Part shown: piece after piece, positions 1 through 8,216 of the stretch
How positions within the stretch are numbered: position 1 is the first letter of the stretch
How the letters are laid out: every line of letters begins with the position of its first letter
Origin: Desulfobacteraceae bacterium
Lineage (GTDB): Bacteria > Desulfobacterota > Desulfobacteria > Desulfobacterales > JAABTS01
Length of the DNA: 36,657 nucleotides
Direction of reading: 5' to 3'
NCBI GenBank assembly: GCA_011389735.1
Contig: JAABTS010000043.1
Coordinates: 1-36,657, forward strand
Position numbers and translations under genes: made by a program
The notes under the pieces: generated by a model
Seen by the model: only the letters and a program-made list of their open reading frames with translations
What the model was told of the DNA's origin: nothing
Database searches by the model: none

Positions 1-451
1 TTTCTTATACAAAATCCTTGTAGCTTTTTTCTTTCGATTGAATGCCTGTATTCGCTTTTCATGTGCAGCGATTTTTTAAATCACGATCCCACGGAATAAA
101 AATGGGATCATTTTAGCAATCTCTTTTGTAAGGATTTTCATCAGCCCAGTATTTCCCCACGGAGACGGGCCTCGCTCCAAGGGGATTTGCAATCCCCGTT
201 GGCCACGAATCGACGGCGACCTGAATTCGTTTTCCTTTTTTAATTGACATGCAGGCGTCTTTTTCCTTATACTCCTCTCAAAATGATTGGGATAATATTT
301 TTTTATTATCTGCGGCGCCGATGTAATAAACACGGATTATAATATCTGTTTGCTTTTAGGATGCAATCCATAGGTTTAAAAAACATAGGTAATACGGCGA
401 TTAACGGCGGCGGCCTACAAACCGGTGGATCGGAATCGACGGAATGGTATC
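1..451. other. Intergenic region upstream of the EAL-HDOD gene
   Basis: I find no convincing gene in this stretch. Open frames on the minus strand here lack a ribosome binding site and any recognisable motif. The region contains a fragment of repeat family 2 near 171-209. A TATAAT hexamer at 338-343 could be a -10 box for the downstream gene, but no good -35 box sits 17 bp before it, so I do not call a promoter. Confidence 0.5.
171..209 (+). repeat. Repeat family 2, core fragment
   Basis: The core is the palindrome GGGGATTTGCAATCCCC followed by GTTGGCC. The same core occurs at 11139-11256 (opposite strand) and 17592-17709. The terminal GCCTGAACGAAAA sequences of the full element are not present here, so this is a partial copy. 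Confidence 0.7.
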
Positions 452-1663
452 ATGGAAATATTTGTAGCAAGACAACCCATTTTCAATAAAAAGAAAAAAA
501 TCTTCGGATACGAATTGCTCTTCCGGGACAGCATGATCAATTTTGTTCCTGAAATCGACGGCGATATCGCCACATCCAAGCTCCTTTCCAACAGTTTTTT
601 CACTATCGGGCTGGAAGCGCTCACCGGCGGCCGGAAAGCGTTTATCAATTATACGCAGAATCTGCTGTTAAAAGGGATTCCGCTCATGTTTCCCAGGGAA
701 AATATTGTGATTGAAATTCTCGAGGATGTCGAACCCACCGAGGAAATAATCAGTATTTGCCGGACAATACACAAAAAGGGTTACACCATTGCTCTGGACG
801 ACTTTCTTTACAGTTCTAAAATGCACCCTCTGATGGAACTGGCGGACATTATCAAGATTGACTTGAAAACAGTTCCGAAAGGGGAGATGAAAGAATACCT
901 GAAGCCTATTGTTCGCTATAAAGCGAAACTACTCGCTGAGAAAGTGGAAACCTACGCCGAATTCAAAGAGATGAAAGCGCTAGGCTTCGAATATTTTCAG
1001 GGATATTTTTTCTGTAAACCCGAAATCATACGGGGCAAAGATATTCCAGGATCTCAATTAACCTTGCTTAGAATCATGTCCGAGGCCAACAAGACGGAAA
1101 TCGATTTCAACGGAATCGAAAAAATGATAGAACACGACATCGCCATTTCTTATAAATTGTTGCGCTATATCAATTCAGCATTTTTCAGGAGAACCCGGGA
1201 TATTTCCTCGATCAAGCAGGCGCTTGTTTTCATGGGTGAAAAAGAGATACGGCGATTCGTTTCCATGGTGGCGGTGACGAACCTCGCTGAAGGAAAACCC
1301 AATGAACTGATTGTCACCTCCTGCATCCGGGCGAAATTTTGCGAACTGGTCGGCGGGATCAGCAATGAAGGGATCGATACGTCCGAATTGTTCACATTGG
1401 GTTTGTTTTCACTAATCGACGCGATACTCGATCAACCCATGAAAGAAATCATGAAAGAACTCCCTTTGACTCAAAATATTCGGGACACCCTGGTCAGCGG
1501 CGATGGGGCAATGGCGAAATATCTGCATCTTGCCGAGCATTATGAGCGCGGGGAATGGAACCAGGTCTTTAAATTCTCTTCAATGATAGGCCCTATCGAA
1601 GAACAACTCCCCACCCTTTTCATGGAGGCGTGCGATTGGAGCTATAATTTCACCAACCTCTAA
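452..1663 (+). CDS. EAL-HDOD (YuxH-like) signalling protein
   Basis: The product is 403 residues. It opens with MEIFVARQPIF and GYELLFR, the usual start of bacterial proteins that join an EAL-type domain to an HDOD domain, so I chose the ATG at 452 over an upstream GTG at 425. Residues 1 to about 200 form the EAL-like half, with LDDF and IKIDLK in the positions of the EAL metal and base motifs. Family members are often degenerate c-di-GMP phosphodiesterases that bind rather than cut. Residues from about 205 form the HDOD half (EHDIAISYKLLRYINSAFF), a phosphohydrolase-like fold usually lacking catalytic residues and used for protein contacts. The likely role is cytoplasmic regulation of motility or second-messenger output; the partner is unknown. 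The gene converges on sbcC with a 4-bp overlap at the stop codons. Confidence 0.88.
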   Translation: MEIFVARQPIFNKKKKIFGYELLFRDSMINFVPEIDGDIATSKLLSNSFFTIGLEALTGGRKAFINYTQNLLLKGIPLMFPRENIVIEILEDVEPTEEIISICRTIHKKGYTIALDDFLYSSKMHPLMELADIIKIDLKTVPKGEMKEYLKPIVRYKAKLLAEKVETYAEFKEMKALGFEYFQGYFFCKPEIIRGKDIPGSQLTLLRIMSEANKTEIDFNGIEKMIEHDIAISYKLLRYINSAFFRRTRDISSIKQALVFMGEKEIRRFVSMVAVTNLAEGKPNELIVTSCIRAKFCELVGGISNEGIDTSELFTLGLFSLIDAILDQPMKEIMKELPLTQNIRDTLVSGDGAMAKYLHLAEHYERGEWNQVFKFSSMIGPIEEQLPTLFMEACDWSYNFTNL

Positions 1664-4600
1664 GGATTGATGATCCTGCTCGCCCCTGGTTCGTCGATAC
1701 GCTTTTCAAGCCTGATGTGCGGATGAATTTTGCTTTGCAGATACTCCAGATGGGTTATCACGCCGATCTGCCTGCCGCCCCCGCCCAGCTTCATCAAGGA
1801 ATTCAGGACGATTCTAAGCGACTCTTCGTCGAGCAATCCAAAATTCTCATCGAGAAATAAAGAATCGATTCGGGATTGTTTCGCTGATATCTCCGAAAGC
1901 CCCAAAGCCATGGAAAAGCTGACCAGAAAACGTTCCCCGCCTGACAGGTTGCTCAACGAACGGCGAACGCCGGACTGATAAATATCCACCAGCTCCATTT
2001 CCAATAATCGATCCTCATGCCTCACGATTTCATAACGGCCGTTGAGCTGTTTTAAATAATGATTTCCGAAATTGAGCAATCTGTCCAATGTCAGGCTTTG
2101 AACCGCTTTTCTGAACTCATAGCCCTCGGGAGCGGCGCTGAGCGTTTTTAACGTGCGCCATCTTTGACGTTGCTTGTCCCGGGCGTCGATTTGAGCCGAA
2201 ATTCGTTCCCGTTCTTTTCGAAGCCCGGCCTGACGGTTCAATTTTTCCCGGTTTCGCTGAATCTCCTGCTCTATCTTTTCCCGGCTGTTTTTTACGGAGT
2301 TCAAGATCTCGAAAAGCGTTTCCCTGGAACGGGGAGTCCCGACGTCGGCTTTGGCCGCTTCGTATTGTCTTCTCGCCGCCTCGTAACGATAACCGGCTTT
2401 TTTGACCCGCTCAGCGGCTTCCGCTTTCTTTTCTTCGATTCGCTTCATTTCCGTATGGGACATCATTTTACTGTTCAAGGCGTCGGGGCCGGAAAAGCCG
2501 GCGGCGGCCATTTTTTCCGTAACGGCGCGTTCCTGATGATTCGCCTCGCTCATCATTTTTTCAGCCTCGATCCGCCGAATCTTCAACATCTCTCTTTTGC
2601 CGGTCAATTTTTTATGCGCTTTATTGAATTCCAGGCTGCTTTTATACCAGGCTTCCCTGCGTTCCTGTTCGGTTTGCCGCATTTTTTTAAGTTCGGCTAT
2701 GGGATTGAGGCCGCCGTAAAGGGACGCCCGGCTGCGTTTCGCTTCGGAAATCAACGTTTCCGATTCCGAGATCTGCTTTTCAAGCGACTCGATCCGGTCG
2801 CTCGTCTTCGCCGAGGTCTCCTCCAAATGGGTCATCTTTTCCTGAAGCGACTGACGCCGTTCGTCCAAACTCTCATTTCGCTCCTCATAATATAGAAGGG
2901 TTTTCAAACGGTCGTCGAGATTTTTGATCAAATCCCGTTCTTTGCCTTTATCGGGAACCTTTTCATTGTAAGGCGTTAAAAGAAGCTGAATATCGGTTCT
3001 CAACCCATTTTCGGCGTCGATCATCCAGTTCAGCTCTTTTTCAATAACAGCGTACTCGTTTTCCAGGTTTTTGACCATTGTTTCCAGATGATCGGCGTCC
3101 TCCCGAACTTTGCGGGGCTGGTCTTTTAGTTTCAACCATTTCATTTTGATCCGGGCGTGTTTTTTTCGAAGCTTCCGGATATGGGCTATGGAGTTCTTCC
3201 GTTTCCGGTTCTCCGCTTTCAAACGCTTTATATCCGCGTGAAGAGACTGCACATTCCATATGGACAGTGAATCTCCGGTTTTTTTACATAATTCATCCCA
3301 TTGGGAACTGAGCATCGCCGTTTTCTGATCGATTTCAACAAGTTGTTTACGGCTGTGACTGTATTTGAACTGTGTGCGGGCTTTTTTCCTATCCACTTTT
3401 TTAAGAGTTGTTTGAATCGATTTTACTTTTCTTTTCTCCGCTTCCAATTCCTTCGAAGCGTTACCCAGGTTGGGCGTCCCATGTTCCACAAACGGATGAT
3501 CCTCAGCGCCGCAAAGCGGACAATGGGCGCCGGGCTTTAGTTCTTTTCGGTTTTTTTCAAAATACAAGATCTTATTTTCACGGGCCGCAGTTTTGTTGAT
3601 TCCATTCAAGCGCTGTTTTTCCTGTTCAAGGGTTTGAACAAGCCGCGCCCGTTCTTTAATGAAATCGGTCAGAATCTTTCCGGATTCCTCGTGAACTTTT
3701 TGCACTTTTTTTCGTTTTTCGAGATAACCGGCGTATTTTTCAGCCGTTCGCAACAAATCGTGATACAATTCGGTGCGAAGTACGTCAGCTTTGTATCGTT
3801 GCTCGAATTTTTCAACGGAGGTGTCGCCTGCAAGGGCCGCCATTGAAATCTCCAGATCATCTTTCCGGGCGGCCAGTTCCTCGATATCATGGCGAAGGCG
3901 GTTGATCTGATCCCGGGTTTTTTTCAACTCCGCTTTTTTAGTCTTTATTTTCTCGGCGGTCCGTTTTTTCAGTTTTTCAGCATTTTCCCTTTTACTTCGA
4001 AGATCGGCGTATCGGGTCAACAAATCTTTTATCCGGGGAATATCGCCGGCCAGAGATTTATCTCGAGCCCGTTTTGACAGTTTGCGGGAAACTTCCTGCT
4101 TTGACGAGGTATTTTCTTCGAGCGCCTTTGTCAGGTCCCTCTTCGTGCGTCCCTGGCTTTCCCTATCCTTTTTAAGGCTTTGGAGCCTGTCTTTGGATTC
4201 CGCCAGTTGTTTCTCCTGGGTTTTGATACGCCTGTCCAGCACCAGTGCTTTTTCAGCCGACTTTTCATTGGCTGCCCGGTTTTGCGCCGCTTCATCCATA
4301 GCCGCTTTATCGTTATCCAGGCTTTTTTGCAGGCTTGCAGTTTGAGCTTCGAGCGCTTCGGTTTCCGACTTAATCGATTTATATCGCCGGTCCGCTTCGA
4401 GTGCGGCTTTTTTCAGGGTTTCCGCACGATCAAGTTCCGCTTTTATTCTAAACGCCGTTTTTGCGATTTCTAGCTTCGAAGCCTCGGCGTCAACGGCCTC
4501 CTGATTGGCCTGCTCTATTTTAAGCGTGTTCAAACACTCTTCATATTGGCTTTCAATACGATTATAGTGCTCCAGTTGTTTAATTTCCCATCGGGTTCCG

Positions 4601-5316
4601 GAATCCCGTTTTTCAAGTTCCCGCAACGATTCGGCCCGGGCGTTGATTTCAGATTCGGTGCGGCTCACTTCTTCCGGGGTCAGCAAAACGATTTCATCAA
4701 GCTTCCGGTTCAATTCCGCAATAGCTTTTTCTTCTTGTTCATAACGGTTTTCCGCGCTTTGAGCGATTTCGGCGTACAACTGAGAACCGGTGATGTTTTC
4801 GAATATTTCAAACCGTTCGCCTTCTTTTGCGTTAATAAAAGCGGCGAAATCGCCCTGAGCCAGAAGAACGGTGCGGGTGAACCGTTGAAAATCGAGGCCG
4901 GTCAACGACGAAATACTGCTTCTCACGGCATTCATCCCGTCACCGATGACTTTTTCGCCTCCGTTCAACTCGGACAATTCCATGAATGGAGCCGACAATT
5001 TGCCGGTCGCCTCTCCGTCCGCCCGCCGAAGCCCCCATCGGGAACGATACTTTGAATCGTTTACGACGAACTCGATCTGGGAATAACAATCCCTGGCGTT
5101 TTTGGTCATCACCTCGCCGACTTCATTTTCGTTGACACGGGAGGTTTTTCCGAACAAGGCAAGGGTAATCGCGTCCAGAATGCTCGTTTTTCCTGATCCC
5201 ACCGGTCCGGTAATGGCGAATATGTTGGAATCGGCAAGAGCTTTTTCGTCAAAATGAACTTCCCAATCTCCCTTCAACGAATTGATATTCCGAAATTGCA
5301 GGTTTAAAATCTTCAC
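1660..5316 (-). CDS. sbcC: SbcC-like exonuclease ATPase subunit (SMC/Rad50 family)
   Basis: The product is 1218 residues from a GTG at 5316, preceded by GGGAGG at good spacing; a longer frame to 5388 has no such site, and KILNLQFRN is the family start. Walker A GPVGSGKTS lies at residues 37-45. Two very long coiled-coil arms flank a zinc hook, CPLC, at residues 599-602. The C-terminal lobe has the ABC signature LSGGERF, then Walker B FLDENFGLLDEES. This is the Rad50-like ATPase of the SbcCD nuclease, which cleaves hairpin and blocked DNA ends. Its nuclease partner SbcD, normally encoded directly upstream, is absent here: the upstream 400 bp hold only a short ORF and a repeat. The partner is presumably elsewhere. 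Confidence 0.93.
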   Translation of the reverse strand: MKILNLQFRNINSLKGDWEVHFDEKALADSNIFAITGPVGSGKTSILDAITLALFGKTSRVNENEVGEVMTKNARDCYSQIEFVVNDSKYRSRWGLRRADGEATGKLSAPFMELSELNGGEKVIGDGMNAVRSSISSLTGLDFQRFTRTVLLAQGDFAAFINAKEGERFEIFENITGSQLYAEIAQSAENRYEQEEKAIAELNRKLDEIVLLTPEEVSRTESEINARAESLRELEKRDSGTRWEIKQLEHYNRIESQYEECLNTLKIEQANQEAVDAEASKLEIAKTAFRIKAELDRAETLKKAALEADRRYKSIKSETEALEAQTASLQKSLDNDKAAMDEAAQNRAANEKSAEKALVLDRRIKTQEKQLAESKDRLQSLKKDRESQGRTKRDLTKALEENTSSKQEVSRKLSKRARDKSLAGDIPRIKDLLTRYADLRSKRENAEKLKKRTAEKIKTKKAELKKTRDQINRLRHDIEELAARKDDLEISMAALAGDTSVEKFEQRYKADVLRTELYHDLLRTAEKYAGYLEKRKKVQKVHEESGKILTDFIKERARLVQTLEQEKQRLNGINKTAARENKILYFEKNRKELKPGAHCPLCGAEDHPFVEHGTPNLGNASKELEAEKRKVKSIQTTLKKVDRKKARTQFKYSHSRKQLVEIDQKTAMLSSQWDELCKKTGDSLSIWNVQSLHADIKRLKAENRKRKNSIAHIRKLRKKHARIKMKWLKLKDQPRKVREDADHLETMVKNLENEYAVIEKELNWMIDAENGLRTDIQLLLTPYNEKVPDKGKERDLIKNLDDRLKTLLYYEERNESLDERRQSLQEKMTHLEETSAKTSDRIESLEKQISESETLISEAKRSRASLYGGLNPIAELKKMRQTEQERREAWYKSSLEFNKAHKKLTGKREMLKIRRIEAEKMMSEANHQERAVTEKMAAAGFSGPDALNSKMMSHTEMKRIEEKKAEAAERVKKAGYRYEAARRQYEAAKADVGTPRSRETLFEILNSVKNSREKIEQEIQRNREKLNRQAGLRKERERISAQIDARDKQRQRWRTLKTLSAAPEGYEFRKAVQSLTLDRLLNFGNHYLKQLNGRYEIVRHEDRLLEMELVDIYQSGVRRSLSNLSGGERFLVSFSMALGLSEISAKQSRIDSLFLDENFGLLDEESLRIVLNSLMKLGGGGRQIGVITHLEYLQSKIHPHIRLEKRIDEPGASRIINP

Positions 5317-5394
5317 CTCGTACCTCCCTATTAAGGCCTTCACTTCATGGTTCGCTGGTTTACGGCCTGATCGCCTAATACGATACATAAACGA

Positions 5395-5547
5395 TCAGAC
5401 ATTAAACTCGAGCGCGGCGTCGGTTGACGAGACGACGGATTGCGGACTTTCAGGCGCCGTCTCGCTCACCGCGCCGTTTGAAATCGAACATGACATTTCC
5501 GAAATAAAACTTCGCTCCGTTGCCGGTCGGAAATATGCGACTTGTAT
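5395..5547 (-). CDS. Possible 50-codon small ORF upstream of sbcC (ATA start)
   Basis: A strong ribosome binding site, GGGAGGAGG, sits just before an ATA codon on the minus strand. From it a 50-codon frame runs open to TGA, starting IQVAYFRPATERSF and ending SSTDAALEFNV. No ATG, GTG or TTG lies at the right distance; an internal ATG would leave 33 residues. The frame is open between a repeat end and the sbcC leader, about 78 nt upstream of the sbcC start. It may be a real short peptide using a rare start, a gene whose ATG mutated to ATA, or chance. I recognise no family. Confidence 0.28.
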   Translation of the reverse strand: MQVAYFRPATERSFISEMSCSISNGAVSETAPESPQSVVSSTDAALEFNV

Positions 5548-5559
5548 GACCTCCTCCCT

Positions 5560-5668
5560 TACAGGTTTTCAAAAATTGATTTCACGTAAGCCGGCTAGCC
5601 CGGGATCATACGATTGTAGTATATCCAGGGCCGACAACACAATGAAATTTGATTTCCGGAAGGCTGTA
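5560..5668 (-). repeat. Repeat family 1, full copy
   Basis: This copy reads ACAGGTTTTC at its left, a central inverted GC block (AGCCCGGGATCATACG and ATATCCAGGGCCGAC), and TTTCCGGAAGGCTGTA at its right. It matches the reverse complement of the copies at 10645-10750 and 30308-30413. It lies between the sbcC region and the ArsA pair, and the small ORF's ribosome binding site begins right at its edge. There is no coding content. Confidence 0.8.
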
Positions 5669-5795
5669 TCATTAAAAAAATTTTACTTTCCAAAAAGTTA
5701 TAGATACATGGCTTGTAAATTAAAATCAACGGTTTTATGGTCTTTGGCGGCTGGAAACGGACAATCATCGGCTTTCCCGGATCAGGCGGGCCTCG

Positions 5796-6911
5796 TTATG
5801 TTTCCAGTAAATGCTCATAAATACGGTAAAGTCCTGTAAAATCGAATACATCGACTTCAAAATAGGGAATGGTTTGAATTTTGACCCCGGGACCGGCCGT
5901 TTTAGCGAGCTGCCGGACCGACAGGGCGTCGCTGATTCCAAGAGCTTGAAAATTCCTGTAATTCTTGATCAGTTTGTCGAGCAGATCCGGATCGAATTCC
6001 ATTTCATCGAAGGCCGGGGTTTGAAAAATATCCGGCAATAATGGATGAACACGGTTAATGATAAATCCGCCGAAAGGCAAATCCGATTCTTTCAAGCGTT
6101 GATGCAAAAACATGGCCTCGTTCATCGGCGCCGCATTGGGACCGGCCGCAGCCAGAAACAGCGTGTCAGATCCGGAAAGAATGCTTTTCATCGCATCGGC
6201 CCGGCTCCTGAAACCGTCAAGAAACGTATCGTCGCCCAAATGAAAAAAGTCGAAAAGATCGTCCATCACCCGCCCGCCGAACATTTTACGGATCATATGC
6301 TGGAACGGCGATGCAAAAAGCCTGAACATTTTCATGCCCGCCTTGCCTGCGTCCATATAGGGTCTCAAAATTTTTCTAAACAGGTTATTTCCGAACAGAT
6401 TCGATATTCGATTCGGAGCCTCGATAAAATCAAGCGCATTACGACTGGGCGGCGTATCGAGTATAATGAGATCATACCTTTTTTCATTATAGATTTCAAA
6501 CATTTTCTCCATGGCCATATACTCGTATGAACCGGCCAGGGTGCTTGACAGATGCTGGTAATACCGGTTTTCGAGGATGGACTCCCGCATGGCCTCCGAT
6601 ATGGCGTATTTTGATATCAGGCGGTCAAAAGTTCTCGCCGTATCGAGCATCATGGCGTAGAGTTCGCCCGACGGACGGAGTCCGATACTATGGAATTTCT
6701 CCTCCGGAATACGCTGCTCCTCGTGCTCGAATGCGCCGACGCCCAGGGAATCGGCGAGCCTGTTGGCGGGGTCGATTGTAAGAACCAATGTTTTTCTGCC
6801 CGTCAACGCCCCGTGAATCCCCAACGCCGCCGAGATGGTCGTTTTCCCCACTCCGCCGCTGCCGCAGCAAATCACAATCCCTACCTTATCCAATTGTTCA
6901 AGAAAAGTCAT
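5796..6911 (-). CDS. ArsA/Get3-like ATPase, Ser-variant P-loop
   Basis: The product is 371 residues with P-loop GSGGVGKT at residues 17-24. TIDPANRLADSLG and LDTPPSRNALDF match the A-box and switch regions of the ArsA/Get3 ATPase family. The lysine that usually follows the first glycine of the deviant P-loop (GKGGVGKT) is serine here. Family members are arsenite-pump ATPases or tail-anchored protein chaperones; no arsB or arsR is nearby, so an arsenite role is unsupported. It overlaps the upstream ATPase gene by 4 nt, so the two are probably co-translated and likely form a heterodimer. Similar tandem pairs, one normal and one Ser variant, occur in actinobacteria (Rv3679/Rv3680 type). The substrate is unknown. 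Confidence 0.87.
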   Translation of the reverse strand: MTFLEQLDKVGIVICCGSGGVGKTTISAALGIHGALTGRKTLVLTIDPANRLADSLGVGAFEHEEQRIPEEKFHSIGLRPSGELYAMMLDTARTFDRLISKYAISEAMRESILENRYYQHLSSTLAGSYEYMAMEKMFEIYNEKRYDLIILDTPPSRNALDFIEAPNRISNLFGNNLFRKILRPYMDAGKAGMKMFRLFASPFQHMIRKMFGGRVMDDLFDFFHLGDDTFLDGFRSRADAMKSILSGSDTLFLAAAGPNAAPMNEAMFLHQRLKESDLPFGGFIINRVHPLLPDIFQTPAFDEMEFDPDLLDKLIKNYRNFQALGISDALSVRQLAKTAGPGVKIQTIPYFEVDVFDFTGLYRIYEHLLET

Positions 6912-7846
6912 GATGGTTCCCTTTGCCGCAACAACCCGGAAATAGCGTCGATTTCCAGCTCAGAAAGGGCGTTGGTGAAAAAATACGGAATTCGGAGAAG
7001 TTCCTGGCCAATGGATTGCTGAAGACGGTCCACATGGTAATTCTGGGTGCGTTTACGAGAAATATACGTTTTAGCCGAATCAATGATTATATCATACGCT
7101 TTTTTTTCGGGGTTCGGGCCGTTTTCCGGTATCTTGTCAATCATTACAATTTCTTCCGGGGAAAACAATTCAGAATACAGCCCGTTCACGACTATACGTC
7201 CGATCTCCATATTCAATTCCTCTTCCGCAACGCGAATGAATTGAACAGCTTCATTGACGGGGAGTTCTTCCGGCGCGGTAACGAGAAAAAGAGCGGTTTT
7301 GTCTTTGTTTTGAAGCATCTCCTGAACCGCGCGGGTCTGGCCGGCGATAGGGCCGAATCTGAGCATTTCGACCAGCGTCCGCGGCTGTTTAAGCAGGCTG
7401 ATCCCATGCCCCGTGGCCGGCGTATCCACCACGATCATATCGTAAATATATTCGTCCTGCTCGTCTTTACGCTTTTCCCATCGCCATATCTGGCCCAGGG
7501 TCATAATTTCCCGCAATCCGGGAGTCGCTTCCGCCAGATGCTCGAACAGTTCGGCCCGGATAATCCGGTTGGCGATAAACCCGATACTAATATATTTTTG
7601 AATGTATTCTTCAAGAACTTTTTTGGGGTTTATTCGAACGCCCTGGATATTCGAGTCCAAATCGACGGGCTCGGACAAAAGAGCGCCCCTGGAAAAAAGC
7701 GTTCCCAGGGCGCCTCCTTCGGACGTATCCACCACCAAAACGCGCTTCCCCATTTTCGACGCCGCTTTCCCGATGGCCGCGCTTAACGTGGTCTTCCCTG
7801 TTCCGCCTTTTCCGGTGACAAATATAAGCCGTTTATCAAAAAGCAT
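6908..7846 (-). CDS. ArsA/Get3-like ATPase, canonical P-loop
   Basis: The product is 312 residues. It starts MLFDKRLIFVTGKGGTGKTT, giving the deviant Walker A with its signature lysine (K13) and P-loop lysine (K18). VVDTSEGGALG and VVDTPATGHG follow as the nucleotide-sensing motifs. It is shorter than Get3 and I see no CxxC zinc motif. It is the first gene of a two-gene minus-strand unit, with a 4-nt stop/start overlap onto the second ATPase. A weak ribosome binding site precedes the ATG. The pairing suggests an asymmetric ATPase dimer acting at the membrane or on a protein client; this is inference from the family. Confidence 0.87.
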   Translation of the reverse strand: MLFDKRLIFVTGKGGTGKTTLSAAIGKAASKMGKRVLVVDTSEGGALGTLFSRGALLSEPVDLDSNIQGVRINPKKVLEEYIQKYISIGFIANRIIRAELFEHLAEATPGLREIMTLGQIWRWEKRKDEQDEYIYDMIVVDTPATGHGISLLKQPRTLVEMLRFGPIAGQTRAVQEMLQNKDKTALFLVTAPEELPVNEAVQFIRVAEEELNMEIGRIVVNGLYSELFSPEEIVMIDKIPENGPNPEKKAYDIIIDSAKTYISRKRTQNYHVDRLQQSIGQELLRIPYFFTNALSELEIDAISGLLRQREPS

Positions 7847-7878
7847 AATGGAGCTTGTCGCGTCTTCCTTTCTACGAA

Positions 7879-7910
7879 TTTTTCAGAAATAAAATTTCCG
7901 AAAGGCTATA
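7879..7910 (-). repeat. Repeat family 1, short form
   Basis: The sequence TTTTTCAGAAATAAAATTT runs straight into CCGAAAGGCTATA, joining the two ends of family 1 with the central hairpin absent. The same fused form occurs at 23223-23258. Confidence 0.65.
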
Positions 7911-7998
7911 AAATTAACGACCGATTTTCCCTTTATAATCCGAGCGGCTGCGTTTTTCAATAGCCTGAATGAAAAAAGACAAAATTTATTAAATTCGA

Positions 7999-8027
7999 TT
8001 TACTTTTGTTCCATAAAAATATATAAA
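7999..8027 (+). promoter_or_regulatory. Candidate sigma-70 promoter upstream of the chemoreceptor
   Basis: TTTACT and TATAAA are separated by exactly 17 bp in the AT-rich divergent gap. It lies about 190 bp upstream of the chemoreceptor ATG. The hexamers are a fair but not perfect match, and AT-rich DNA gives such matches by chance. Confidence 0.3.
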
Positions 8028-8216
8028 TTGAAACTTTGAGAATTTGTTCGTTCGTATTTATTCAGACGTTTACAGTAATAGTAAATTATTGGTTTTTTTC
8101 GTCATTGAAGCTTATAAACGTTAGGGGTCGTCATTTGCGCAATGGATTCATGATTGCGTACATGATGAATTTTTAATGATCCCGATTTTTTTCAATCAGC
8201 CGCTTTGGAGGTAAAT

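Larger units (their letters stand above)
7847..8216. other. Divergent intergenic region between the ArsA pair and the chemoreceptor
   Basis: This 370-bp gap is AT-rich and has no gene. It holds a short form of repeat family 1 (7879-7910) and a candidate sigma-70 promoter for the chemoreceptor (7999-8027). Confidence 0.6.

Noticed and set aside
2164-2895. A 243-codon plus-strand open frame within sbcC
   Set aside because: It is a Phe/Leu-rich reverse frame of the sbcC coiled coil, not a gene.
5282-5839. A 185-codon plus-strand open frame
   Set aside because: It runs through the sbcC start, the small ORF and a family 1 repeat, so it is open by chance.
6923-7786. A 287-codon plus-strand open frame inside the ArsA-like gene
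   Set aside because: It is antisense to a gene with intact ATPase motifs and shows no domain of its own.
5796-7846. Arsenite efflux (arsA) operon
   Set aside because: No arsB, arsD or arsR is nearby, and one ATPase has a variant P-loop; the Get3-like pair reading fits better.
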